A DNA stretch of 64,000 bases from Kocuria carniphila. Lineage in GTDB: Bacteria > Actinomycetota > Actinomycetes > Actinomycetales > Micrococcaceae. The notes beneath the pieces were generated by a model that searched no databases, was not told where the DNA came from, and was given only the letters and a program-made list of their open reading frames with translations. Made by a program: the position numbers and the translations under genes. Positions 18,593-28,173 of this stretch are shown here, in pieces (position 1 is the first letter of the stretch; every line of letters begins with the position of its first letter). Location of the stretch: positions 178,617 to 242,616 of the forward strand of contig NZ_NOIT01000002.1 of NCBI RefSeq assembly GCF_004136555.1, given 5' to 3'.

Positions 18593-19261
18593 CTAGGGAC
18601 GCGCGGCGAAACGTTCGATGAGGTCCACGTGCCCGGAGACGATCAACAGGTCTCGTGAGGTCACCATGGTTTCCGGGCGGGCGTAGGTGAAATCCTCGCC
18701 CGGTGACTTCACGCCCACCACGGTCACGCCGTACTTGGAGCGCACGTCGGATTCACCCAGTGTGAAGCCCTGGGTCTCGCGGGGCGGGTACATCTTGACG
18801 ATTGCGAAATCATCGTCGAATTCGATGTAGTCCAACAACCGCCCGGATACCAGGTGCGCGGTCCGGCGGCCGGCGTCCGCCTCGGGGAAGATCACGTGGT
18901 GGGCACCGATGCGCGCCAGGATCTTGCCATGGGCGGGGGAGATGGCCTTGGCCCAAATCCGGTCAATCCCCAGGTCCACCAGGTTGGCCGTGATCAGAAC
19001 GGAGGACTCGATCGAGGTACCGACGCCCACGACCGCAGCGGTGAAGTCGGTGGCTCCAACCTGACGGAGAGCGTCGATGTCGGTGGCTTCGGCTTCGACC
19101 ACGTGGGTGAGCTGACCGGACATCTTCTGGACCAGAGCGGCGTCGCGCTCGACTCCCAGAACCTCGTTGCCCTGACGGACCAGCTGCATGGCGGTGGCGG
19201 ACCCGAAACGGCCCAGACCGATCACCAGGACCGGCGCGGAATGGGAGGAGTTCTTAGCCAA
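18593..19261 (-). CDS. TrkA/KtrA-type potassium uptake regulatory subunit
   Basis: Cytoplasmic gating subunit of a K+ channel, 222 residues: RCK_N Rossmann domain ('VLVIGLGRFGSATAMQL', 'VVGVGTSIESSVL') followed by an RCK_C ligand-binding domain (about 140-220). It binds nucleotides and opens the membrane TrkH/KtrB subunit encoded just upstream. The start is a TTG overlapping the trkH stop by 8 nt, with GAAAGG upstream. The open frame continues 66 codons further, but inside trkH in another frame, so that extension was rejected. Coupled translation with trkH fits a 1:1 complex. Confidence 0.9.
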   Translation of the reverse strand: MAKNSSHSAPVLVIGLGRFGSATAMQLVRQGNEVLGVERDAALVQKMSGQLTHVVEAEATDIDALRQVGATDFTAAVVGVGTSIESSVLITANLVDLGIDRIWAKAISPAHGKILARIGAHHVIFPEADAGRRTAHLVSGRLLDYIEFDDDFAIVKMYPPRETQGFTLGESDVRSKYGVTVVGVKSPGEDFTYARPETMVTSRDLLIVSGHVDLIERFAARP

Positions 19262-20702
19262 TGATGGGCCTTTCTTCCGGGTAGGAATACAACCTACGCC
19301 GTGATCGCAACGCGAGTGCCGTGGCCACCGTGTTGGTGCCGATACGGCCGATGAGCATGATGATCGCCAGAACGTATTTTCCCGCGTCTGTGGCGTCCGC
19401 GGAAACTCCCACGCTGAGACCGCACGTGGCGTACGCGGAGATGACCTCGAACAGCACATGGTCCAGGGGACGGCCGGTGAGGCCGACCAGAATTGCGGAG
19501 CCCGTGAGCACCACCGTGGCTCCCATCATGATCACGGAAATGGCGATGCGCAGCACCGAATCCGGGATGGTGCGGAAGAACGCGATCACGGACTTGTCGC
19601 CGCGGGCCTCGGCCAGGATCGCCAGGAAGACCACGGCCAGGGTAGTGACCTTGATGCCACCGGCGGTCGATGCCGAACCGCCGCCCACGAACATCAGGGC
19701 GTCCGTGAGCAGCAGGGTGACCGGGGACGTATCGGTCATGTCCACCAGGTTGAAACCGCCCGAGCGCATCATGACGGAGGCGAAGAAGCCGTGGAAAATA
19801 CGTTCACTGACCGGTTTCTCGCCGATCGTGGCCTGGTTGTCCCACTCGAAGCTTGAAAACAGCAGCCACCCGATCACCAGCAGGACACCCGTGGTCAACA
19901 GCGTCAACTTGGCGTTGAGGTTCCAGCGGGTGAAGCGGAACCCCGCCTCTCGCAGCACCAGGATCACGGGAAAACCCAGCGAACCGATGAACACGCCGAT
20001 GCAGATGGGGAACAGGATCAGCCAGGAATCCAGCCCGGTGTGATCGTAGGGCACCAGGCCGTCACTGTGGGGGGTGAACCCCGCGTTGTTGAAGCTCGAG
20101 ATCCCGTAGAAGACCCCGTGCCACAGGGCGGTATGAATCGGTTCCCCGGACACCAGGAAGCCCAGTGTCAGCACCACGGTCAATGCGGCCTCAATGGAAA
20201 TGGAGGTCACCACGATGATCCGCAGCAGCGAACCCACCTCACCCAGGCGACCGATGTTGAGGGCCTCCTGGGTGATCAATTTGGACTTCAGGCCCAGTTT
20301 CCGGCCGATCGCCAGCGCCAGGAGCGAGGTCATGGTGAGGGTTCCCAAACCGCCGATCTGAATGGCCACGAGGATGATCACCTGACCGAACAGGGACCAC
20401 TGGTCGGCCGTGGACACCGTGGTCAACCCGGTCACGGTCACGGCAGAGGTCGCGGTGAACACGGCGTCGGCCACGCTTGTTTGTTTCCCGGGTGCCGCGG
20501 ACATGGGTAACCAGAGCAGAGCGGCAAAGGCCAGGTCCACGATGACGAACACGATGACGGCCAGACGTGCCGGGGAGGAGTTGGCGATACCGTCCACGAA
20601 ATCGCGCACGCCGCGTGCCACGCGCGTGACGAACGGATCCCTGGTGACTGCGGGGTGCTCCGGGTGGTCGGGGACCGGATCGGCTTCTTCCAGCTCGCTC
20701 AC
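19254..20702 (-). CDS. TrkH/KtrB family potassium uptake membrane subunit
   Basis: Ion-translocating subunit, 482 residues, with four M1-P-M2 repeats. The four selectivity-filter segments are 'TVTGLTT', 'NNAGFT', 'RSGGFN' and 'ATCGLS', each with the central Gly. Eight or more hydrophobic helices start near residue 45, after an acidic, proline-rich cytoplasmic N-terminus. The start is GTG with GGAGGAGG upstream. It is first in an operon with the regulatory RCK subunit and divergent from acuC across 136 nt. Whether the driving force is Na+ or H+ cannot be read from sequence. Confidence 0.93.
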   Translation of the reverse strand: MSELEEADPVPDHPEHPAVTRDPFVTRVARGVRDFVDGIANSSPARLAVIVFVIVDLAFAALLWLPMSAAPGKQTSVADAVFTATSAVTVTGLTTVSTADQWSLFGQVIILVAIQIGGLGTLTMTSLLALAIGRKLGLKSKLITQEALNIGRLGEVGSLLRIIVVTSISIEAALTVVLTLGFLVSGEPIHTALWHGVFYGISSFNNAGFTPHSDGLVPYDHTGLDSWLILFPICIGVFIGSLGFPVILVLREAGFRFTRWNLNAKLTLLTTGVLLVIGWLLFSSFEWDNQATIGEKPVSERIFHGFFASVMMRSGGFNLVDMTDTSPVTLLLTDALMFVGGGSASTAGGIKVTTLAVVFLAILAEARGDKSVIAFFRTIPDSVLRIAISVIMMGATVVLTGSAILVGLTGRPLDHVLFEVISAYATCGLSVGVSADATDAGKYVLAIIMLIGRIGTNTVATALALRSRRRLYSYPEERPIIG

Positions 20703-20838
20703 CGCACCTCCTCCAACGACACAACTGACGAATCCATAGTGGCTGCACGCGGTGGCAGTCAGGACATTATTGCCCTAATTTCTCCGTCACAGTGCAATAC
20801 GCGGCCCGGCGGGGCGTGGTCAATGATCTAATGGGAGT

Positions 20839-22050
20839 GTGAGCCCTGCAACAAACGGTAAAGGCGCCGTGTACCCCACCAGTGTTTATTGGGATCCCCA
20901 GTTGCTCAAGTACAACTTTGGGGATTACCACCCCATGCGCCCGTCCCGGCTGGACGCGACCATTCGGCTCGTACAGCAGCTGGGCCTTGACACCGCGGAA
21001 AACGTCCGCGTGGAGGTCCCGGAGGTTCCTGACGACCAAGTGTTGCAGCTGGCTCACAGTGCGGAGTACGTGAAATCGGTGCACGCGGTGTCGGAGGACC
21101 CCAGCATCGAAATCCCCGAGTGCGGTTTGGGTACCGAGGACACTCCCGGGTACGAGGGCATCCACGAATCCAGCGCCCGTCTGGTGGGCGGCTCCTACCA
21201 AGGCGCCGTGGACATTCTGGACGGTAAGGCCGTGCACGCCGTCAACTTCGGCGGCGGCATGCACCACGCGGCCCGAGATAAGGCCAGCGGTTTCTGTGTG
21301 TACAACGATTGTGCCGTGGCCATTCAGCACCTCCTGGACAACGGTGTGCAGCGCGTGGTTTACATCGACGTGGACGGCCACCACGGTGACGGCACGCAAT
21401 CCATTTTCTTCGACGACCCGCGCGTGATGACCATCTCGCTCCACGAGACCGGCCTGTCCCTGTTTCCGGGAACGGGCTTCGCCAACGAGATCGGCGAGGG
21501 TCAGTGCGCCGGCACCTCGGTCAACGTGGCCATGCCCACGCGAGCGGACGATTCCCAGTGGTTGCGCGCCTACGACGCCGTGGTGCCGCCTCTCGTACGC
21601 GAGTTCCGTCCCGAAGTGATCGTGTCCCAGCACGGCTGCGACTCCCATTTCCAGGACGAACTGACCCACTTGCGGGTCAGCATCGACGGGCAGCGTCAGA
21701 TCGCGTTGGCCGTCTCCGAACTTGCGGACGAGGTCTGTGAAGGTCGCTGGATCGCGACCGGCGGTGGCGGTTACGACTGCCACGACGCCGTTCCGCGTTC
21801 GTGGGCGCACCTCGTAGGAATCGCCAGCGGTCACCCCGTGGCGGTCACGACACCCGTTCCGCAGGAGTGGCGGACCTACATGAATGACAAGTACGGCGGG
21901 CACGCACCCGAAATGATGGGTGACAACGTGGACCTTTGGTGGCGGTCGTGGGAGATCGGCTTCGACCCCAATGACGAGACCGACCGGTCCATCATGGCCA
22001 CCCGCAAGGAAGTCTTCCCCCAATGGGGCTTGGACCCCTGGTACGACTGA
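20839..22050 (+). CDS. AcuC-like histone deacetylase family protein
   Basis: Zn-dependent deacetylase of the arginase/HDAC fold, 403 residues. Catalytic features are the His pair in 'GGMHHAARDKASGFCVYND' (near 138-156), 'YIDVDGHHGDGT' with Zn-ligand Asp and His (near 175-186), 'SQHGCDSH' with the second Asp (near 264-271), and the 'GGGGYD' loop with a catalytic-type Tyr. AcuC in Bacillus controls acetyl-CoA synthetase acetylation, so a role in reversing lysine acetylation is likely. The GTG start has TCTAAT 6 nt upstream (20827-20832), consistent with leaderless transcription; no good ribosome-binding site is present. Confidence 0.9.
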   Translation: MSPATNGKGAVYPTSVYWDPQLLKYNFGDYHPMRPSRLDATIRLVQQLGLDTAENVRVEVPEVPDDQVLQLAHSAEYVKSVHAVSEDPSIEIPECGLGTEDTPGYEGIHESSARLVGGSYQGAVDILDGKAVHAVNFGGGMHHAARDKASGFCVYNDCAVAIQHLLDNGVQRVVYIDVDGHHGDGTQSIFFDDPRVMTISLHETGLSLFPGTGFANEIGEGQCAGTSVNVAMPTRADDSQWLRAYDAVVPPLVREFRPEVIVSQHGCDSHFQDELTHLRVSIDGQRQIALAVSELADEVCEGRWIATGGGGYDCHDAVPRSWAHLVGIASGHPVAVTTPVPQEWRTYMNDKYGGHAPEMMGDNVDLWWRSWEIGFDPNDETDRSIMATRKEVFPQWGLDPWYD

Positions 22051-22072
22051 GCCTGATTGGGGCCTGATCAGG
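22051..22072. promoter_or_regulatory. candidate ArsR operator (repeat and palindrome)
   Basis: Two direct copies of GCCTGAT (22051-22057, 22062-22068). The second forms the 10-bp palindrome CCTGATCAGG (22063-22072) just upstream of the -10 hexamer of the ArsR gene. The position, overlapping the expected -35 region, suits autorepression. No binding data. Confidence 0.35.
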
Positions 22073-22081
22073 ATTCACGTT

Positions 22082-22087
22082 TAGGGT
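22082..22087 (+). promoter_or_regulatory. -10 element of a leaderless promoter (ArsR gene)
   Basis: TAGGGT fits TAnnnT and is 7 nt before ATG 22095, which would put the transcript start at or next to the start codon. Confidence 0.5.
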
Positions 22088-22094
22088 GATTCCT

Positions 22095-23039
22095 ATGGCC
22101 AATGATTCATATTCAGCTCTCTCAGACCCCACCCGTCGACGGATCCTGTCCGCCCTGCGCAACGGCTCACGTCCGGTCGGAGAGTTGGTCGAAGAGTTGG
22201 AGGTCTCCCAACCCACGGTGTCCAAACACCTCAAGGTGCTGCGCGACACGGGTCTGGTGGCAACACGGGCTGAGGGCCAGAAGCGCTTCTACAGCGTGGA
22301 GTCGCAACCCCTGAGAGACGTATCGGCGTGGATCGAGGAACTGCTGACCGCGGCCGTCGAGTCTGCGACGACTGCCGAAGTCGAAGCCGAAGACGCGCCT
22401 GGGAGGGCCGACGCGGTGGAAACCGCGGAATCGTCAACGACGGAAGCGGCGGAGGCGGCGGAGACGCCACCGGTCGAGGAAGCGTCCGAGGTGGTTGAGG
22501 TCGATCGGGACATTGCGGAGGATGCCCCGGAGATCACCGAGAACGACGAACCGGTCACCGCGCCCTTGCACGCGGAGGAGCCTCGGAACCTTCCGTGGTT
22601 CACCTCTGCCCAGGCCGTGGAGGAGCATGAGCAGGATCGAGTGGAAGCCGAGGTCACCGAAATCTCCGAGCCAATGGAATCCGAACCCGGGATTGCAGAA
22701 CCACCCGCATTTGATGTGATTTCGGACGAAGAATCCGAAATCGGTCACGAAAATCTGCAAGAACTCCTGGAGGACTCCGAGGTATCAAACATTTCGACCC
22801 TGCCGGATGCTGTTGCCTTGGACACAGAGGTCGAGGTCACAGGCACTAGTGTGGGGGCTAACACCGACGTTACTTCCGCTGAGTCCAGCGCGGATTCTGA
22901 CGAGTTCGCTGATCCGAACTCCACGAAACCCGAGTTCGGGATTCCCCCTGCTCGCAGCGGAGGCGCACACCGACGCCAAAGTGGTCTGCTGTCCACTCTG
23001 ACCGGGTTCCGGCGGCGCGGGCGCAGCTCGCGACGCTGA
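22095..23039 (+). CDS. ArsR family regulator with long acidic C-terminal tail
   Basis: Residues 1-90 form a standard winged helix: 'ALSDPTRRRILSALRNG', recognition helix 'VSQPTVSKHLKVLRDTGLV', wing 'RAEGQKRFYSV'. Residues 91-300 are low-complexity, dominated by Glu, Asp, Ala, Ser, Thr and Val, with no visible fold, and the last 25 or so residues switch to a strongly basic end ('RRRGRSSRR'). ArsR proteins are normally about 100-120 residues. No metal-binding Cys pair is seen in the HTH part. The start is ATG 22095 (leaderless TAGGGT); GTG 22086 is less likely. The target may include the upstream deacetylase or itself. Confidence 0.8.
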   Translation: MANDSYSALSDPTRRRILSALRNGSRPVGELVEELEVSQPTVSKHLKVLRDTGLVATRAEGQKRFYSVESQPLRDVSAWIEELLTAAVESATTAEVEAEDAPGRADAVETAESSTTEAAEAAETPPVEEASEVVEVDRDIAEDAPEITENDEPVTAPLHAEEPRNLPWFTSAQAVEEHEQDRVEAEVTEISEPMESEPGIAEPPAFDVISDEESEIGHENLQELLEDSEVSNISTLPDAVALDTEVEVTGTSVGANTDVTSAESSADSDEFADPNSTKPEFGIPPARSGGAHRRQSGLLSTLTGFRRRGRSSRR

Positions 23040-24422
<1,383 letters not shown>

Positions 24423-24450
24423 TTTCCCAGTCGTACGCAGTAAGCTCGTG

Positions 24451-24497
24451 AGTCGAAGCATCTGCTGAGGTTGGCACGTGCTCGACTGACGATTTTT
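24451..24497 (+). terminator. candidate terminator/attenuator between gdhA and the FadR-like gene
   Basis: AGTCGAAGCA (24451-24460) pairs with TGCTCGACT (24479-24487), a 9-bp stem with one bulged A, followed after 5 nt by five T (24493-24497). It lies just before the regulator's start and could end gdhA transcripts or attenuate read-through. The loop is rather long (18 nt). Confidence 0.4.
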
Positions 24498-24509
24498 AGG
24501 CTGGTGACC

Positions 24510-25295
24510 ATGGCAACTCATCGTGAGGTTCTGCAATGGCTCGAGAACGAGCTGTTTGACGGCAACCTTGTGCTGGGTCAGCAATTGCCCACTGACAAAG
24601 ACCTCGCTGCAATCTTCAGGGTCTCGCGTAACTCCATGCGGGAGACCCTGAAGGTGCTTGAGTCCCAGGGAATCATCAAACTGTTCGACGGACCGCACCG
24701 GTCCATCCTGCCCATCCTGGTCCGTGAACCGGCCGCCTCCGCAGGCCCCGCCTTGCAGCTGCACATGGCTACTTCTGAGTATCCGTTGCGGGATATTGTT
24801 CAGGCCCGTACGGAATTGGAATCCTGGGCCCTGGAGAATGCCTCGGAAAAGCACGTTCCGCTCGCGGAACTGCACGCCATCATGGCGGAAATGGACCGCG
24901 ACGATCTGGGATTGAAGCGGTTCCACAATTTATACGTAAGCTTTCATATTGCACTGGTGAAGTCCTCCGGCAATACGGCCATCGCGGCGTTGTTCACGGC
25001 ACTGCGCGATTCCGTGTACGAATACACCATGGCTCTCGTGGGTCATGTGCCGTTATGGACCACCACCTCCAGCAGGATCCGCGCCGAACACCGAGCGATC
25101 TGTAGTGCCCTGGAAGCCGGCGACTTCCAGATGGCCTCTCGTCTGACCGTGGAACACATCACCTATCAGTACCAGGAGGCCGGAGTTGATCCCGATCGCG
25201 GCCGCAACGGTGAGGCTGAGGACCACGGTGATGCGGCGGCGTCGGCGGAGCGTGCCCCGGTTGGCTTGAAGGGTCGTAGACAGGCCAGCGCCTGA
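24510..25295 (+). CDS. FadR/GntR family transcriptional regulator (FCD domain)
   Basis: A 261-residue regulator. The N-terminal winged helix (about 1-75) has 'LGQQLPTDKDLAAIFRVSRNSMRETLKVLESQGIIK', and the C-terminal all-helical FCD domain (about 95-230) carries the typical 'FHIALVKSSGN' and 'EHRAICSALEAGD' segments with His residues that bind metal or carboxylate ligands in the family. The tail after 235 is disordered. FCD regulators usually sense small organic acids. Its position after gdhA suggests nitrogen/carbon control, but this is only positional. ATG 24510 was chosen; an in-frame GTG lies 2 codons upstream. Confidence 0.85.
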   Translation: MATHREVLQWLENELFDGNLVLGQQLPTDKDLAAIFRVSRNSMRETLKVLESQGIIKLFDGPHRSILPILVREPAASAGPALQLHMATSEYPLRDIVQARTELESWALENASEKHVPLAELHAIMAEMDRDDLGLKRFHNLYVSFHIALVKSSGNTAIAALFTALRDSVYEYTMALVGHVPLWTTTSSRIRAEHRAICSALEAGDFQMASRLTVEHITYQYQEAGVDPDRGRNGEAEDHGDAAASAERAPVGLKGRRQASA

Positions 25296-25448
25296 CCCCT
25301 CATTTTCAGGGATTAGCCCCACAGGCGGTAAGGTGGATCAATAGTTTGCCGTTCATCGGATTTTGCCGCCTGGTTTGACCGGCGGCGGGGTCGTGTTCAC
25401 GCGCGACCCGTACAAACAGCCAACGTCTACAACAATGCGAGGGATCCT

Positions 25449-25547
25449 ATGGGTTCAGTCATTAAGAAGCGCCGCAAGCGTATGTCCAAGAAGAAGCACC
25501 GCAAGCTGCTTCGTAAGACTCGTCACCAGCGTCGCAACAAGAAGTAA
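25449..25547 (+). CDS. bS22-type small ribosomal protein (AURKAIP1/COX24 domain), 32 aa
   Basis: A 32-codon gene whose product is more than half Lys, Arg and His, with the AURKAIP1/COX24 signature '[18 protein letters not shown]'. In mycobacteria a homologous peptide is the 30S protein bS22, and in mitochondria the domain is part of mS38. GAGGG (25439-25443) lies 5 nt upstream of the ATG. A good terminator follows 14 nt after the stop, so this is a monocistronic gene, as expected for an abundant ribosomal component. Two GC-rich hairpins (25365-25386, 25388-25409) lie upstream and may be in its leader. Confidence 0.88.
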   Translation: MGSVIKKRRKRMSKKKHRKLLRKTRHQRRNKK

Positions 25548-25561
25548 GCGACTTCGCGGTA

Positions 25562-25591
25562 GGCCTCGTTCCACACGGAACGGGGCCTTTT
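25562..25591 (+). terminator. Rho-independent terminator of the bS22 gene
   Basis: GGCCTCGTTCC (25562-25572) pairs with GGAACGGGGCC (25577-25587) with one G-T pair and a 4-nt loop, followed by TTTT. It also isolates the downstream glutaredoxin gene, which has its own -10 hexamer at 25601. Confidence 0.8.
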
Positions 25592-25600
25592 CCGTACCCG

Positions 25601-25606
25601 TAGCAT
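25601..25606 (+). promoter_or_regulatory. -10 element of a leaderless promoter (glutaredoxin gene)
   Basis: TAGCAT, 6 nt before ATG 25613 and directly downstream of the bS22 terminator. No ribosome-binding site is present. Confidence 0.5.
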
Positions 25607-25612
25607 GGGCTC

Positions 25613-25912
25613 ATGAGCCCGCCGCAGAATGTCAAGAAACCGTTGTTGTCCGCCGGAAACTGGGCAAACCAACCACCGGCTCACCGGGTGACATTGCTCA
25701 CCAAGGACGGTTGTCACTTGTGCGAGGATGCCCGCGCGGTGGTTACCGCGGCGTGCCGAGACACGGGGAGTGAGTTCACGGAAGTGGACATCACCACCGA
25801 TTCGGCGCTGCTGCGTGACTACGCGAATTACATCCCGGTCGTGTTCGTGGACGGCGCTCCGTGGGATCAGCTGCGCATCGACGAGCAGCGACTGCGCAAC
25901 ATGCTGGGTTGA
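25613..25912 (+). CDS. glutaredoxin family protein
   Basis: A 99-residue thioredoxin-fold protein. Redox motif C-H-L-C is near residues 34-37 ('TKDGCHLCEDAR') and the cis-proline 'NYIPVVFVDG' near 72-81. This is the DUF836-like glutaredoxin type common in actinobacteria, likely reduced by mycothiol or thioredoxin systems rather than glutathione (inference from lineage). It has its own leaderless promoter. Position ahead of the cytochrome c maturation genes suggests, but does not prove, a role in thiol handling. Confidence 0.85.
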   Translation: MSPPQNVKKPLLSAGNWANQPPAHRVTLLTKDGCHLCEDARAVVTAACRDTGSEFTEVDITTDSALLRDYANYIPVVFVDGAPWDQLRIDEQRLRNMLG

Positions 25913-26064
25913 AGGGCCAGCCCAGGCCGAGCCGATTCGGTCGATGAAGTGCGGGGGAGCGGGGGCGGAGAGCCGGGTCAGCGGCAATGAAACTGTGCGG
26001 CTCGGGTAGTTCCCTAGGAGCCCCCTGAATTGGGCGGGAGCCGGGCTTTTGAGAGACTGTAACC

Positions 26065-26736
26065 ATGCCTTCTGCGACCGTTCATTTGCTGCGCCATGGC
26101 CAGGTTCACAACCCTGACGCCATCGTCTACGGACGCATGCCGGATTACCACCTGTCCGAGCTCGGCGCGCGCATGGCGGAAGCGGCCGCCGCCGATTTCA
26201 GGGAGCGGGTGAATCAGGGTGACCGCTACGTCCTGCTGGCCTCGTCGCCGCTCACCAGAGCCCGCGAAACCGCAGAACCCGTAGCGCGCGAGCTGGGGTT
26301 GGACGTGGTCACCGAGGAGCGCATCATCGAACCCCGCAATCACTTCCAGGGATTGCACGTGGACGAGAAGGTGTTGTCGAATCCCAGGCACTGGCCGTTC
26401 ATGCTCAATCCGCTACGCCCCTCGTGGGGTGAGCCGTATCGGGGGCAGGTCGCCCGCATGGCGGAGGCCACGCGCGATCTCGCCCGCCGCGCGGTCGAGA
26501 TCGGCGGCGACGGCGCTCAGGCCATTGCCGTATCGCATCAGTTGCCCATCTGGCTGACACGCTTGTCGGTCGAGGGCCGCCCGCTGCCCCACGATCCCCG
26601 ACGTCGCCAGTGCAACCTGGCGTCCATCACGTCCCTGACCTTCGACGACGTGAACGAACCGGCCGTTCCGCGGGTCAGTTACCGGGAGCCCGCGGCGCGC
26701 TACTACACAGGCGTCAACCAGCTTCCCGGCTCATAA
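26065..26736 (+). CDS. histidine phosphatase family protein (phosphoglycerate mutase-like)
   Basis: A 223-residue protein of the branch with the R-H-G motif: 'HLLRHGQVHNPD' (7-18) holds the phosphorylated His. 'SSPLTRARETA' (near 70-80) has the second Arg, and 'AIAVSHQLPIW' (near 153-163) the second catalytic His. The substrate is unknown (sugar phosphates or cofactor phosphates are typical). It is the first gene of a run that continues into the cytochrome c maturation operon (34 nt gap). GAGACT 6 nt upstream of the ATG may be a -10 element. Confidence 0.88.
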   Translation: MPSATVHLLRHGQVHNPDAIVYGRMPDYHLSELGARMAEAAAADFRERVNQGDRYVLLASSPLTRARETAEPVARELGLDVVTEERIIEPRNHFQGLHVDEKVLSNPRHWPFMLNPLRPSWGEPYRGQVARMAEATRDLARRAVEIGGDGAQAIAVSHQLPIWLTRLSVEGRPLPHDPRRRQCNLASITSLTFDDVNEPAVPRVSYREPAARYYTGVNQLPGS

Positions 26737-26770
26737 TTGCTCCCGAATCCACCCCATACCGTCAGGTGAC

Positions 26771-27418
26771 ATGCCCGTGAAATTGGCCCGAGTCCGTTCC
26801 TCTCAAACTGCTCGTCCCCGCCGCTCGCGCACCCGCGTCGCGGCGGCGTCGTTGTCCGTGTGCGCCGCGCTGGTACTGACCGCGTGCGGCGGCTCCGAAT
26901 CGGACAATCTGGCACAGCAGGCCAGCGAAGGCGGCAACAAGGGCTATGTGGCCGGCGACGGTTCCGTGAGTGAATACGCACCCGGTGAGCGCGGCGAACC
27001 GGTCGAGTTCGAGGCCAAGATGTTCGACGGTTCCACCGTTTCCGCTGAGGATTTGCGCGGCGAAACCACCGTCCTGAACTTCTGGTACGCGGGCTGCGCG
27101 CCGTGCCGCGCGGAGGCTCCCGATCTGGTGAGCCTCGCAAAGGACTACGAGGGTGACGCCACATTCATGGGCGTGAACCTGCGCGATCAGCAGGCCACCT
27201 CCGAAGCCTTCGAGCGAACCTTCGAGATTCCTTACCCCTCCGCCTCGGACCTCAACGGTGAAGTGTTGCTGGCGTTGAGCGATTACGTTCCGCCGCAGGC
27301 CGTTCCCACCACCCTGGTGCTCGACTCCGAAGGCCGTGTGGCGGCTCGCGTGCTGGGCAAAGCCGACCACTCCACTCTGAACGCCCTCATCAAGGACACG
27401 GTGGCCGAGACGGTATGA
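26771..27418 (+). CDS. TlpA/ResA-like thioredoxin lipoprotein
   Basis: Membrane-anchored thiol reductase that keeps apocytochrome c cysteines reduced outside the membrane. The 215-residue precursor has a basic N-terminus, a hydrophobic stretch and the lipobox 'LTAC' with Cys38. The thioredoxin domain (about 75-210) has redox C-A-P-C in 'WYAGCAPCRAEAP' near 108-120 and the cis-Pro segment 'QAVPTTLVLD'. The ATG follows AGGTGA. The gene overlaps ccdA by four bases and is the first dedicated gene of the System II maturation operon. Confidence 0.92.
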   Translation: MPVKLARVRSSQTARPRRSRTRVAAASLSVCAALVLTACGGSESDNLAQQASEGGNKGYVAGDGSVSEYAPGERGEPVEFEAKMFDGSTVSAEDLRGETTVLNFWYAGCAPCRAEAPDLVSLAKDYEGDATFMGVNLRDQQATSEAFERTFEIPYPSASDLNGEVLLALSDYVPPQAVPTTLVLDSEGRVAARVLGKADHSTLNALIKDTVAETV

Positions 27419-28173
27419 GCGGCAATCCCTTCGCCGAGGTCATCCTCGACGGTTCACTGATTGCCGCGCTACCCGTGGCGCTGCTCGCGGGACTCGTCTC
27501 TTTCGCGTCACCGTGCGTGCTGCCGTTGGTCCCCGGGTACCTGGGATACGTGACCGGCCTGACCGGTGTGGACCTGCAGGACCAGAAGCGCGGCCGCGTG
27601 TTCATGGGCGTGCTGTTGTTCGTGCTCGGCTTCTCCGCGGTATTCGTGGTGATGTCCGTGGTGCTGGCCCAACTGGGTGCGTTCGCCTGGTTCCTGGGGC
27701 AGCAGTGGATCATGGTGGTGCTGGGCATCCTGGTGATCCTCATGGGTGTCGTGTTCATGGGCGGTTTCTCGTGGTTCCAGCGGGATCGCAAGATCGAGCG
27801 GAAACCACCGCCCGGATTATGGGGCGCACCCTTGCTCGGCATGACCTTCGGCCTGGGGTGGGCACCGTGCATCGGGCCGACCTTCGCTGCGGTGCAAGCG
27901 CTGGTTTACGTGGACGGCGCCTCCACGGGTAAGGCTGTGATTCTCACGACCGCCTACTGCCTGGGACTGGGCATCCCGTTCGTTCTCATTGCCCTGGCCC
28001 TGCGCCGGGGTATGGGTGCCATGAAATTCTTCCGCCGTCACCGCCTCACGCTGCAACGCGTGGGCGGTGCTGTTCTCGTGCTGATCGGTCTGGCCATGGC
28101 CACGGGCGTATGGTCCGCGCTGGTCTCCTGGATTCAGGCCGAGTTCGTAACCGATTGGGTGATGCCGATATGA
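27415..28173 (+). CDS. ccdA: CcdA/DsbD-type cytochrome c biogenesis thiol transporter
   Basis: Moves reducing equivalents from cytoplasmic thioredoxin across the membrane to the ResA-like lipoprotein. The 252-residue protein has six hydrophobic helices and the two conserved redox cysteines: 'SFASPCVLPLVPGYLGYVTG' (near 29-48) and 'GLGWAPCIGPTFAAV' (near 144-158). The start (GTG/ATG region at 27415) overlaps the upstream stop as ATGA, and its own stop overlaps resB as ATGA at 28170-28173. Confidence 0.95.
   Translation: MSGNPFAEVILDGSLIAALPVALLAGLVSFASPCVLPLVPGYLGYVTGLTGVDLQDQKRGRVFMGVLLFVLGFSAVFVVMSVVLAQLGAFAWFLGQQWIMVVLGILVILMGVVFMGGFSWFQRDRKIERKPPPGLWGAPLLGMTFGLGWAPCIGPTFAAVQALVYVDGASTGKAVILTTAYCLGLGIPFVLIALALRRGMGAMKFFRRHRLTLQRVGGAVLVLIGLAMATGVWSALVSWIQAEFVTDWVMPI

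Noticed and set aside
20767..22023. Long open frame antisense to the AcuC-like gene
   Set aside because: No family resemblance, and it would erase a gene with complete catalytic motifs.
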